A stretch of DNA of 64,000 nucleotides from QWHO01 sp021404945 (GTDB taxonomy: Bacteria > Vulcanimicrobiota > Xenobia > Xenobiales > QWHO01), in the NCBI GenBank assembly GCA_963169765.1, contig CAUJEN010000138.1, forward strand, positions 23,444-87,443, given 5' to 3'. The translations under genes were made by a program, and so were the position numbers. The stretch's first letter is position 1; every line of letters begins with the position of its first letter. Under the pieces are notes generated by a model. The model was given only the letters and a program-made list of their open reading frames with translations, did no database searches and was not told where the DNA came from. This document shows positions 25,641 through 34,303 of the stretch, one piece after another.

Positions 25641-28070
25641 ATGCTCTCACCCGAGCGGCTGGTCCTGGGAGAGGCTGAATCTGGCCAGGTGGAAAACCTG
25701 GCCAAAAGCCTCGCTATCTCCGAGGTGCTGGCCACCTTGCTGGTGCAGCGCGGTCAACAAGAGCCCGAGCAGGCTCGCCGCTTTCTCGAGGCTGATGAGT
25801 CGCTCTTTCACGACCCTTTCCTGATGCGCGACATGGAGCCGGCCGTGGAGCTTTTGCTGGCCGCCCGCCAGGCCGGCCACCCGGTGCTGGTGCACGGCGA
25901 CTACGATGTGGACGGGGTGTGCGCCACCACGCTTTTGACCGAGGGGCTGACCGATCTGGGCTTCACCGTCCAACCCCACGTGCCCGACCGCACCACCGAG
26001 GGCTACGGCGTCTCGGTGGCAGCCGTGGAGCGGGCCGCCGCCGCGGGAGCCAAGCTGCTCCTCTCGGCCGACTGCGGCTCGAGCAGCCACCGGGCCATCG
26101 AGCGGGCCCACGAGCTGGGCATGCAGGTCATCATCAGCGACCACCACCGCCTGCCCGAGGTGCTGCCCCGGCCAGAAGCCTTCCTCAACCCCCAGCTGCC
26201 CGACTGCGGTTACCCCTTCAAGGGCCTGTGCGGTACCGGGGTGGCCTACAAGATTCTCCAGGCGCTGCACCGGCGCTCGGGCTGGCCCGAGCCGATCAGT
26301 TTCCTGGACCTGGTGGCCGTGGCCACCATCGCCGACGTGGTGCCCCTGCTCGACGAGAACCGCGCCCTGACGCGCGTGGGACTGGCCCGCCTGGGCCAGT
26401 GGGACCGGCCTGGCTTTCGGGCTCTGGCCGAGGTGGCCGGGGTGGCCGAGCAAGAGCAGGTGGGCTCATGGACGGTGGCCTTCTCGCTGGCCCCTCGCAT
26501 CAACGCTGCCGGGCGGCTGGAGAACGCCACCCTGGCCCTCGAGCTCATGCTCTCGCGCGATGCGAAGTTCTGCCGCGAGCGGGCCCGCCTGCTCGACGAG
26601 CTGAACAAGAAGCGCCAGGACGTCGAGCGCGAGATCCGCGAGAGCATCGAGGCGCACCTGGCCGAGCATCCCGAGAAGCTCGAAAAGTCCGTGATCGTGG
26701 AAGCCGGAGAGGGCTGGAACCCTGGCGTGGTAGGCATCACCGCCGCCCGACTGGTGGAAGCGCACGCCCGACCGGCCTTCGTGCTGAGCATCCTTGGTGA
26801 TACCGCCAAAGGGTCGGCCCGCTCGCCTGAGACGGTGGACCTCTTCGCGGCCATGACGGCCTGCGCCGACCTGTTCGAGAAGTTCGGGGGACACGCCCGG
26901 GCGGGCGGCTTCACCCTGCCGGCCGACCGCGTGGACGAGCTGCGCGAGCGACTCGACGTGGCCGTGCGCGAGTTGCGCCAGGACGTGGTGGTGCCGGTGC
27001 GGGTCGATCTCGAGCTACCCCTGGCCAGCGCCAACTTGAGCCTGGCCCGCGAGTTGACCAAACTCGAGCCCATCGGCGAAGCCAACCCGCGCCCCCTCTT
27101 CCTGAGCCACCGGGTGCGGCTCGACGAGCTGCAGGCCATCGGCAAGAGCAAGGACCACCTGCGCTGGCACGCCTGCCAGGGCGACGTGCGGGTCAAGGCC
27201 ATCGGTTTTCGCCAGGCCGAGCTGCTGAGCGAGCTGAAGCCCGGCGCGCTGGCCTACGACCTGCTCTACCACCTGGAAGAGGACAACTGGCAGGGGGGGG
27301 CCCGCCCCAGCCTGGTGGTGGAGTCCATCCTCTCGCCCGACCCGCGCGTGGTGGCGGTGCTGGAGCGACGCTGGCAGCCGAGCGCCCCCGACCAGACCCC
27401 CGAGATCTTCGACCTGCGCAGCGTTCTGGACCGCAAGACCTACATCGCACGACTGCTGGAGGCGGGAGGGGAAGGAGTGCTCTTGCTGGTGGCGGGCGAG
27501 GAGCAGGTCGAGGCCACCCGCAAGTTCCTCTCGCATGATCTGGTCTTCACCCAGCACTGCTTGCCCGAGTCGGCCCTGGCCCGGGACGTGGTGCTGCTCG
27601 GTCCGCCCGCCGATGGAGGATTGTTCGCTCACCCGGTGCTGCTGCAAGCCGAGCGCCTGCACATTCTCTTCGGCGAGAAAGAGCTCGAGCGCGAAGCGCG
27701 CCGGCACGATGCTCTCTGGCTCGACCGGGTGCGCATGGAGGCGATCTACCGGGCCCTGGTGCAGGTGCTTCGCCCCCAGCCCCTGCCCGAAGCTCGTCTG
27801 CCCGAGCTGACCCGCTTTCTTCCCCCTCAGGCCCGCCGGCCCGAGACGGTCCAGGTGGCCCTGGAGGTGCTGGAGGAGCTGGGGGTGGTGTTCTGGGAGG
27901 CAGATCCCTCTCAAGGGCGAACTTTGCGGCTGGGCAGCGGCTCGGGGCAAAAGCTCGAAGATTCGAGCCGCTACCGAGAGCTCAGCCGTCGGGGACAGGA
28001 ATTCCAGCGTTTGCGCCGGGTCTTTGCCGGAGGCCGGCTGAGCCGCACGCGACTGTTCCAAGTCAGCTGA
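25641..28070 (+). CDS. recJ: Single-stranded-DNA-specific exonuclease RecJ
   Basis: 809 aa from ATG 25641 (GGAG 8 bases upstream); an upstream GTG/ATG at 25503 gives an unlikely leader. DHH-family motifs are complete: VHGDYDVDGVCATT, LLLSADCGSSSH, VIISDHHRLPE, CGTGVAYK, and the DHHA1 GGHARAGGF. It degrades single-stranded DNA 5' to 3' in repair and recombination. It is longer than the E. coli enzyme because of about 230 C-terminal residues, as in RecJ proteins of several other phyla. Followed 13 bases later by the next gene. Confidence 0.95.
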   Translation: MLSPERLVLGEAESGQVENLAKSLAISEVLATLLVQRGQQEPEQARRFLEADESLFHDPFLMRDMEPAVELLLAARQAGHPVLVHGDYDVDGVCATTLLTEGLTDLGFTVQPHVPDRTTEGYGVSVAAVERAAAAGAKLLLSADCGSSSHRAIERAHELGMQVIISDHHRLPEVLPRPEAFLNPQLPDCGYPFKGLCGTGVAYKILQALHRRSGWPEPISFLDLVAVATIADVVPLLDENRALTRVGLARLGQWDRPGFRALAEVAGVAEQEQVGSWTVAFSLAPRINAAGRLENATLALELMLSRDAKFCRERARLLDELNKKRQDVEREIRESIEAHLAEHPEKLEKSVIVEAGEGWNPGVVGITAARLVEAHARPAFVLSILGDTAKGSARSPETVDLFAAMTACADLFEKFGGHARAGGFTLPADRVDELRERLDVAVRELRQDVVVPVRVDLELPLASANLSLARELTKLEPIGEANPRPLFLSHRVRLDELQAIGKSKDHLRWHACQGDVRVKAIGFRQAELLSELKPGALAYDLLYHLEEDNWQGGARPSLVVESILSPDPRVVAVLERRWQPSAPDQTPEIFDLRSVLDRKTYIARLLEAGGEGVLLLVAGEEQVEATRKFLSHDLVFTQHCLPESALARDVVLLGPPADGGLFAHPVLLQAERLHILFGEKELEREARRHDALWLDRVRMEAIYRALVQVLRPQPLPEARLPELTRFLPPQARRPETVQVALEVLEELGVVFWEADPSQGRTLRLGSGSGQKLEDSSRYRELSRRGQEFQRLRRVFAGGRLSRTRLFQVS

Positions 28071-28083
28071 ACTGGGGGCTCGA

Positions 28084-29499
28084 GTGTACGACCCGTACAC
28101 CCAGAATGCGTTCCGAGTGCTGGGCCTGGCGGCCGAGACCGAGTCTGCCTTGCTGCCGAGCTCCATGGATCCACGCCACCTCCCGCCCCTCTGGAAGATC
28201 AGCTGGCTGGCCGAGCCTGATCGTTCGGGCACCGCCGTCGCGCAAGCCATGCAAACCCTGCAAGACAGCCAGGAGCTGCTGCAGCATTATCGCACCTGGT
28301 TTCGCAAGCAGACCCTGGCCGATCAGCGAGCTTTCAAGGCCATCGAGGACGGTTACTGGGAGGGTGGGGCCGAGCTCTGGAAGACCGCAGCCGAGGAGGG
28401 GGATGAGGGCGCCCTTCAAAATCTGACCGTGCTCTATCACAGCCGGGCCCTCTCCACCAGCCAGGGCACCACCCCGGTGTGGGCCTACTGGACCCGGGCC
28501 CTGGAGTCTTGCAACCGCCTGGTGCTGCGCACCCTGGACGACCCGATCTGCGCCGACCTGCGCGAGCGCATCGTGGAGGACCTGGTCACCCTGGCTCACC
28601 AGCAGGCGTCCCGCAACTCGCCCGAAGACGTGCGCCTGGTGCTGGACATCTTTCGGAGGGCCGGCCTGCCCCAGAAACGCCGCGACGAGTTGGAGGAGGA
28701 CCTCCTCTCGCTGGAGCTGACCCGTCTGCAGCATACCTGCCACAAACTGCGCGAGGGCTTCCCCAACGCGTTCCGGGCCGGTGATCTGGCCGAACGAAAT
28801 CTGGAGTCCATCAACCGGACCCTGGAGAACGAGATTTACCCGATGCTGGAATGGCTCTCCAAGGCGCAACCGGGGGGCAACCTCGAGCAGCAGGGGCGCA
28901 AGGAGGTTGCCCTGCTGCTGCGCAGCCTGTCGCGGGCCGTGCGCGGCAAGATCGACACTGGCGACATGGGCTTCATGGCCCGGGCCGTCGAGATCGCTCC
29001 CGAGGGCTTTCACTCCCAGCTGCTCGAAGGGGCGGACGCGGAGTACGAGGCACCCGCGCCCAGCCGACCCCCTCCGGCCGAGTATCTCGAGGACACCTAT
29101 GTGGCGGAAAGGTCCGAGGATCCCCCCACGCCCCGGCCCCGGTCGGTCAACCCGCTGCTGGTGGTCCTGGTCGTGCTGGTCCTGACCGTGTTGGGAGGAG
29201 TGGGGCTGCTCGCCCATCGGCACCGAGAGCAGGTGGCCGAGCAGCGACGTGGGCTGGTCCTCAAGCTCGACGAGACCACCGACCAGGCGGCGCGGCTGGC
29301 CTCCGAGCTGGCCTCCGTCGACAAGGAGCTGGACAGCCTGAAGAAAAAGATAGCCTCTATCAAGAAGCCCGCCGAGCGCAAGAGGCAGCAAGAACGACTG
29401 GAGAAACTCGAGGTTCGTCACTCCGAGCTGGCACGAGAGCATCGGCAAGCCCTCGGACAGGTGGAATCCCTGAAGGAGGAATTGCGACGCACCAAGTAG
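28084..29499 (+). CDS. Unknown membrane protein, J-domain-like start and coiled-coil C-terminus
   Basis: 471 aa, GTG start after GGGGG. The N-terminus (PYTQNAFRVLGLAAETES, followed by a helix and a helix with MQTLQDSQELL) has the rhythm of the divergent J-like domains that start 'NPFRVLGL', but no HPD motif. Residues 80-310 are helical. A single membrane segment (PLLVVLVVLVLTVLGGVGLL, about 355-377) follows a Pro-rich linker, then a Lys/Glu-rich coiled coil of about 95 residues to the end. Orientation is probably N-terminus inside. It lies between recJ and rel and is likely cotranscribed with recJ. Confidence 0.6.
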   Translation: MYDPYTQNAFRVLGLAAETESALLPSSMDPRHLPPLWKISWLAEPDRSGTAVAQAMQTLQDSQELLQHYRTWFRKQTLADQRAFKAIEDGYWEGGAELWKTAAEEGDEGALQNLTVLYHSRALSTSQGTTPVWAYWTRALESCNRLVLRTLDDPICADLRERIVEDLVTLAHQQASRNSPEDVRLVLDIFRRAGLPQKRRDELEEDLLSLELTRLQHTCHKLREGFPNAFRAGDLAERNLESINRTLENEIYPMLEWLSKAQPGGNLEQQGRKEVALLLRSLSRAVRGKIDTGDMGFMARAVEIAPEGFHSQLLEGADAEYEAPAPSRPPPAEYLEDTYVAERSEDPPTPRPRSVNPLLVVLVVLVLTVLGGVGLLAHRHREQVAEQRRGLVLKLDETTDQAARLASELASVDKELDSLKKKIASIKKPAERKRQQERLEKLEVRHSELAREHRQALGQVESLKEELRRTK

Positions 29500-29530
29500 G
29501 ATCTCTCTGATCGGACTGCTTTGTCGGCTG

Positions 29531-29539
29531 TGCTATAAT
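29531..29539 (+). promoter_or_regulatory. Extended -10 promoter of rel
   Basis: TGC-TATAAT at 29531-29539, a perfect extended -10; no good -35. It overlaps an in-frame ATG at 29538, which therefore cannot be the start; the ATG at 29559 lies about 20 bases downstream. Confidence 0.65.
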
Positions 29540-29558
29540 GGCCCCGGCCAGGATTACG

Positions 29559-31847
29559 ATGATTGAAAAAGATGCCGCGCCTGCTCTGGGGGGAGAAAAC
29601 GGGGCCCTGGCAGCCCCCGTGAGCGTGGCATTGTCTGAAGCCGACCAGCTGCTCCAGAAGCTTTTGAGCGAGCTGCGGCCCTCCATGCCCCCGATGCACC
29701 TCGAGCTGGTGGTGCGCGCCTACCACCTGGCCGAGGAGTTGCACCGCAACCAGAAGCGGGCCTCCGGCGAGCCCTATATCTTGCATCCCATCGAGGTGGC
29801 CCGGCTGCTGGCCGGCTACCGGATGGATGCCCCCACCATCGCCGCCGCCCTGTTGCACGACACGGTCGAGGACACGGGCCTGGAGCTGGCCGCCCTCTCG
29901 GAGCGATTCGGCGACGAGGTGATGATGCTGGTGGACGGGGTCACCAAGCTGACCGCCATCAGCTCGCGCCAGGGCCGAGAAGCGCCCACTCCCCGCTCCA
30001 AGCAGGTTCAGAAGGCTGAGAACCTGCGCAAGATCTTCCTGGCGATGGCCCGCGACCTGCGGGTCATTTTGATCAAGCTGGCCGACCGGCTGCACAATCT
30101 GCGCACTCTGGGCTCGCTGCGGCCCGAGAAGCAGCGCTCCATCGCCCAGGAAACGCTGGAGATCTTTGCCCCCATCGCCTCGCGCCTGGGCGTCTGGGCC
30201 GTCAAAAGCGAGCTGGAGGACCTCTGCTTCCGCTATCTGTGGCCCGCCGAGTTCGAAGAGCTGCGGGCCGAGGTGGACGAGGTGCGCCACGAGCGCGAGG
30301 AAGCCATCAGGCAGACCATCGAGGCCATCCGGGAGAAGCTCGACAAGCTGGGCGTCAAGGGAACGGTGGAGTGGCGCCCCAAGCACCTCTACAGCATCTA
30401 CACCAAGATGCAGCGCACCGGCCACGAGTTGAGCGAGATCTATGACCTGGTGGCCCTGCGCATCATCGTGGACTCGGTGGAAGATTGCTACGGCGTGCTG
30501 GGCGTGGTGCACTCGCTCTGGATTCCGGTCAAGGACCGCATCAAGGACTACATCGCGGTACCCAAGTCCAACAACTATCGCTCGCTGCACACAACCATCT
30601 ACGGGCCCGGCAACCACCCCGTGGAGATCCAGATCCGCACCCAGGAGATGCACCGAGTCAACGACTTCGGTATCGCCGCCCACTGGGCTTACAAGGAAGG
30701 CGGGCAGGGCGCCAAGGACATGGTGCTCTTCCGCGAGATCTACCCCTGGATCCGGGCCATTCTCGACTGGCAGGCCAACTCGCGCGACGCCAAGGAGTAC
30801 ATCGAGAACCTGAAGCTCGACCTCTTGAGCAACGAGGTCTTCGTGTTCACGCCGCGAGGCGACGTCATCGACCTGCCGGCCGGGTCCACCCCCATCGACT
30901 TCGCCTACCGCATCCATACCGAGGTGGGTCACGCCTGCGTGGGCGCGCGCGCCAACGGTCGCATGGTGTCGCTCGACTATCGGCTGCAGAACGCCGACAT
31001 CCTGGAGATCCTCACCTCAAAGACCGGCACCCCGTCGCTGGACTGGTTGCGCATCTGCAAGAGCAACCAGGCCCGCAACAAGATTCGGGCCTGGTTCAAG
31101 AAGGAGCGGCGCGAGGAGAACGTGCTGCGAGGCCGCGACATGCTGCGCCGCGAGCTGTCGCGCAACCGCCTCGACCACGTGCTGGGCGACACCGCCTTGA
31201 TGCAGCGGGTGGCCGAACGGCTCAACTTCGTCCACCACGAGGACCTGGTGGCCTCGCTCGGTTACGGCGAGACCACGCTGCCACAGATCCTGGGCCGATT
31301 GCGCGACGAGCTGCCCAAGGAGATCTCCAACGAGATCCTGCCCACCTCGCCACGCCGCCCCTCGCGCCGCAAGCGCCAGGGCCAGGCCATCCGGGTGCGC
31401 GGCATCGATAACATCCTGGTCAAATTCAGCCGCTGCTGCGCCCCGGTCCCGGGCGATCAGGTGGTGGGCTACATCACCCTGGGCAAGGGCGTCTCGGTGC
31501 ACCGGCGCGATTGCCCCAACTTCAAAAGCCTGACCGAGAAATCGTCCGAGCGGATCATCGAGGTGGACTGGGATACCCCCTCCGACGAGCCCATCTACCA
31601 GGTCGAGGTGGAGGTGGACGCCTGGGACCGGGCCGGCTTGCTGTCGGACCTGATGGGGGTCATCAACGAGAACAAGGTGACGGCCCGCTCGTGCAAGGCC
31701 TGGGCCAAGAAGGACCGCGCCGTCATCAAGCTCTCGCTCGACATCCAGCACAAAAAGCAGCTCGAAGAGCTGCTGCGCAAGATGCGCAAGGTGAAAGACG
31801 TGCTCAGCGTCGAGCGGAGCACGCACTCCTCCAACTGCCGCGAATGA
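29559..31847 (+). CDS. rel: Bifunctional (p)ppGpp synthetase/hydrolase (Rel)
   Basis: 762 aa. ATG 29559 has AGGA five bases upstream. Domains in order: HD hydrolase (YILHPIEVARLLA, LLHDTVEDT), synthetase (KSNNYRSLHTTIYGPG), TGS (VFVFTPRGDVIDLPAGS), helical, the CC motif (FSRCCAPVPGD) and C-terminal ACT (VDAWDRAGLLSDLMGVIN). Both catalytic sites look intact, so it should make and break ppGpp in response to stalled ribosomes. Its stop overlaps the dtd start (ATGA). Confidence 0.96.
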   Translation: MIEKDAAPALGGENGALAAPVSVALSEADQLLQKLLSELRPSMPPMHLELVVRAYHLAEELHRNQKRASGEPYILHPIEVARLLAGYRMDAPTIAAALLHDTVEDTGLELAALSERFGDEVMMLVDGVTKLTAISSRQGREAPTPRSKQVQKAENLRKIFLAMARDLRVILIKLADRLHNLRTLGSLRPEKQRSIAQETLEIFAPIASRLGVWAVKSELEDLCFRYLWPAEFEELRAEVDEVRHEREEAIRQTIEAIREKLDKLGVKGTVEWRPKHLYSIYTKMQRTGHELSEIYDLVALRIIVDSVEDCYGVLGVVHSLWIPVKDRIKDYIAVPKSNNYRSLHTTIYGPGNHPVEIQIRTQEMHRVNDFGIAAHWAYKEGGQGAKDMVLFREIYPWIRAILDWQANSRDAKEYIENLKLDLLSNEVFVFTPRGDVIDLPAGSTPIDFAYRIHTEVGHACVGARANGRMVSLDYRLQNADILEILTSKTGTPSLDWLRICKSNQARNKIRAWFKKERREENVLRGRDMLRRELSRNRLDHVLGDTALMQRVAERLNFVHHEDLVASLGYGETTLPQILGRLRDELPKEISNEILPTSPRRPSRRKRQGQAIRVRGIDNILVKFSRCCAPVPGDQVVGYITLGKGVSVHRRDCPNFKSLTEKSSERIIEVDWDTPSDEPIYQVEVEVDAWDRAGLLSDLMGVINENKVTARSCKAWAKKDRAVIKLSLDIQHKKQLEELLRKMRKVKDVLSVERSTHSSNCRE

Positions 31848-32290
31848 GAGTCGTGGTGCAGCGCGTCAGCTCGGCCGCCGTGGTGGTGGAGGGGGAGACG
31901 GTGGGAGCGATCGGGCCAGGCCTGTTGCTGCTGTGCGGCATCCATGGCACAGACGGACCAACGGAGCTCAAGTGGATGGCCGACAAGGTGGTCAACCTGC
32001 GCATCTTCGAGGATGACGACGGCAAGATGAACCTCTCCGTGCTCGACGTGGGGGGAGGCGTGCTGGCGGTCTCGCAGTTCACGCTTTACGGCGACTGCCG
32101 GCGCGGGCGCCGGCCCAGCTTCATCGAGGCCGCGCCGCCCGAGCAGGCCGACCGGCTCTACAAAGACTTCGTGAGCCTGCTCAAGGAGCGCGTGGAGCAC
32201 GTCGAGCAGGGCACCTTCCAGGCCCACATGGACGTCTCGCTGATCAACGACGGCCCGGTCACCCTCATCCTGGACTCAGTCGTGCGCTAA
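31844..32290 (+). CDS. dtd: D-aminoacyl-tRNA deacylase
   Basis: 148 aa, starting at ATG 31844 inside the rel stop. MRVVVQRVSSAAVVVEGE, the SQFTLYGDCRRGRRPSF motif and the near-C-terminal FQAHMDVSLINDGPVT are the DTD signatures (the SQFTL and NxGPVT motifs form the active site). It hydrolyses D-amino acids off tRNA. The rel-dtd pairing is common in bacteria. The TAA stop is at the edge of a 25-bp inverted repeat. Confidence 0.96.
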   Translation: MRVVVQRVSSAAVVVEGETVGAIGPGLLLLCGIHGTDGPTELKWMADKVVNLRIFEDDDGKMNLSVLDVGGGVLAVSQFTLYGDCRRGRRPSFIEAAPPEQADRLYKDFVSLLKERVEHVEQGTFQAHMDVSLINDGPVTLILDSVVR

Positions 32291-32384
32291 ACTTCGTCGC
32301 ATGGACCGTGCCACGTAACGTGCGGTGAGAAACTTGTTTCGAACCGCTCCCAAAGTGTTGTGGCACGGGCGATGCGACGAAGTT
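32290..32384. repeat. Inverted-repeat element, copy A
   Basis: Arms 32290-32314 and 32360-32384 are 25 bases each and inversely complementary at 22 of 25 positions. The enclosed core (32315-32359) includes GTGCGGTGAGAAACTTGTTT, which recurs at 48483-48550. The left arm begins at the dtd stop codon. It may act as a terminator or be a small non-autonomous element. A short stem TCAAC/GTTGA follows at 32384-32394. Confidence 0.7.
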
Positions 32385-32411
32385 CAACCTGTTGAGAATT
32401 CATCGCACAGT

Positions 32412-33266
32412 CTATGCGAGGGAGGATAAGAGGCGCTCCAAAAGCCGTTCCTTTCCGAGGATCAAATAAACCTCGGTCGAGCCGGGGGCACCCGGACCCA
32501 GAACCAGCCGGTCGAGCCGGGCGCTCTGCTCGGGGGTCAGCTCCGCCAGCGGGTCGCTCTCCCAATCGGCAGCCTCCATCAGGGCCGCCAGCTCTGCATC
32601 GGGGGGGCCGCCCGGGGAGGCGAAATAGAAGCGCGCCAGGCGAGGAAAGTCCAGCAGAGACTGACACCGGTCAGCCAGCAAGAGGGCCAGGGCCTCCAGA
32701 TCGAGCACCGTCTGGTCATCCAGCTCCTCGGGCAAAAGTCCGCTCTCCCAGTAGGGCAGCGAGCGCTCCCACAGCTCGGCCGGGGTCAGCTCGGCCAGGA
32801 AGTTCAGGTGGCGCTCGCGCAGGGCTTCGGGGTCGAAGGTCACGGGCTCAGTCACCAGGGCGTCCGGGTCGAACTCGCGCAAGAGCTCCTGGCGGGTCAG
32901 GAAACGTTTGCCGCCAGGCGGACTCCAGGCGCTCTCGGCCAGGTAGCTCAGAACCCCTTCGGCCATGATCCCCTGGCGCGCCAGACTCTCCAGGTCGGGA
33001 ACCTTTCCCAGCAGGGGGGACAGCTCCAGGCTTTCCGGGCCCGCCATCACCGGACGGCCCCGGTCGAAGACCCGCAAACGAACGCCCAGCTCGCTATGCA
33101 GCCGGGCCCAGAGCTCCTCGGCGGGACGGTCCAGACCCAGGCTGACCTCCCAGTCCAGGCCCAGCCAGGCCAGTTGCTTGAGGGCCTCGGGATGACCCTC
33201 CATCCGAAGCCCGCCTCTGCGATGGCGGGCCACCAGCCAGCTAATGACCGCCTCACGGGCGGTCAC
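32412..33266 (-). CDS. Degenerate glutamyl-tRNA synthetase homologue lacking catalytic motifs
   Basis: 284 aa from GTG 33266 (GAAGG 8 bases upstream). Residues 1-45 align by eye with the GluRS region just after the HIGH motif (WLVARHRRGGLRMEG; LAWLGLDWE). Upstream codons in frame (YVAPQGPKVDLVTAREAV) match FAPSPTGYLHVGGLRTAL of the real GltX, but HVGG reads DLVT. After a large deletion, residues ~85-175 match the KMSKS-proximal and anticodon-domain start (GIMAEGVLSYLAESAWSPPG, RQELLREFDPDALV, VTFDPEALRERHLN), with KLSKR replaced by ELSPL. It cannot be a normal synthetase. True start may be an ATC at 33314 behind GGAGG. Confidence 0.7.
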   Translation of the reverse strand: MTAREAVISWLVARHRRGGLRMEGHPEALKQLAWLGLDWEVSLGLDRPAEELWARLHSELGVRLRVFDRGRPVMAGPESLELSPLLGKVPDLESLARQGIMAEGVLSYLAESAWSPPGGKRFLTRQELLREFDPDALVTEPVTFDPEALRERHLNFLAELTPAELWERSLPYWESGLLPEELDDQTVLDLEALALLLADRCQSLLDFPRLARFYFASPGGPPDAELAALMEAADWESDPLAELTPEQSARLDRLVLGPGAPGSTEVYLILGKERLLERLLSSLA

Positions 33267-33306
33267 CAGGTCGACCTTCGGGCCCTGCGGGGCAACGTAG
33301 AGATGC

Positions 33307-33597
33307 TCAGGGATAGGCCATCACCTCCAGGTCCTCCCCCAGCACTTCCACCTCGGGAAACGAGGCGATCAGCTTGCCGGCAGCCTCCAACTGGCCCCGA
33401 GCCACCCCCGCGTCCGCCCCCACGCAGGCCACCCCCAGCACGGCCCGCTGCCACAGGTCCTGGGCATCCACCTCGGCGGCCGAGAGCTGCAGGTTGCGCA
33501 ATCGATCGCGCAGCCTGCGCACCACAGCTCTCTTCTCCTTGAGCGATTGTGGCCCGGACAGGAGGTGGAGGTCGTAGCGACAGATACCGACGTACAC
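33307..33597 (-). CDS. ylxP: YlxP-like DUF503 protein
   Basis: 96 aa. MYVGICRYDLHLLSGPQSLKEKR and the VVRRLRDRLRNLQLSAAEVD segment are the DUF503 signature; the family is small, acidic and often near translation genes such as rbfA or infB. Function not established. It is upstream of the GluRS-like gene and the two reading frames come within a few bases of each other. Confidence 0.88.
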   Translation of the reverse strand: MYVGICRYDLHLLSGPQSLKEKRAVVRRLRDRLRNLQLSAAEVDAQDLWQRAVLGVACVGADAGVARGQLEAAGKLIASFPEVEVLGEDLEVMAYP

Positions 33598-33613
33598 TGC
33601 TCAAGCTTTGCCT

Positions 33614-34303
33614 TCAGCCAGCCAGCACCTGCAGCACTTCCTCCAGAGCCGCCAGATTCTCAAGGCACGCATCCGGCAGATGCTCTTCGAGCTGGGCCCG
33701 GGTATAGCGGCCGGTGGCCACCGCCAGCACCCGGGCCGACAGAGCGCGGGCCGCCTGCACGTCGCGGTCGGTGTCGCCCACCAGCCAGACCCGCTCCAGG
33801 GGATACTCGACCCCGTAGTGGGCTCGGGCCCGCTCCAGGGCAAAACGGCCCAGGTTCTCGCGCTGGTGGCAGTCCGAGCCAAAGCCTCCGATCGGGAAGT
33901 ATTGGCTCAGGCCCACCCGCTCGAGCTTGAGGCGAGCGGTGCTCTCCAGGTTGCCGGTCAGAAGGCCCAGGTGGAACTCGCGCTGGCCGGCAAGGTGCTC
34001 GAGCAACTCCACCACGCCCGGCATGATGCTCACCCTGGCTTCGGGGGCGGCCAGCTCCTCGGCCAGGTAGGCTGGATAGCGCGCGAACAGCTGTCGTTCC
34101 GTTTCGGGCCAGCTCTCCGGGGCCAGCCCCCCCAGCTCGAAGGCCTCCCGCACGATGGCGGGGTCGGTCTTGCCATCCGGCAGCACGCCCAGCAAGGAGA
34201 GATCGATGCCGCTCACCTCCCCCATGGCCCGGCCCAGAGCTCGCATGCCCACGCCCGAGCTGGCCATCAGGATGCCGTCGATGTCGAACAGGATCAGCCG
34301 CAC
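33614..34303 (-). CDS. HAD-superfamily phosphatase (phosphoglycolate phosphatase-like)
   Basis: 229 aa. Motif I is FDIDGILM with the nucleophile Asp8 and Asp10, motif II is LLTGN, the Lys of motif III lies in the ARLKLERVG region, and motif IV is VWLVGDTDRD. A helical cap lies between motifs I and II as in Gph/PgmB-type enzymes. Substrate unknown; the neighbour at 34294-35007 is a second HAD protein and overlaps by ten bases. Confidence 0.85.
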   Translation of the reverse strand: MRLILFDIDGILMASSGVGMRALGRAMGEVSGIDLSLLGVLPDGKTDPAIVREAFELGGLAPESWPETERQLFARYPAYLAEELAAPEARVSIMPGVVELLEHLAGQREFHLGLLTGNLESTARLKLERVGLSQYFPIGGFGSDCHQRENLGRFALERARAHYGVEYPLERVWLVGDTDRDVQAARALSARVLAVATGRYTRAQLEEHLPDACLENLAALEEVLQVLAG

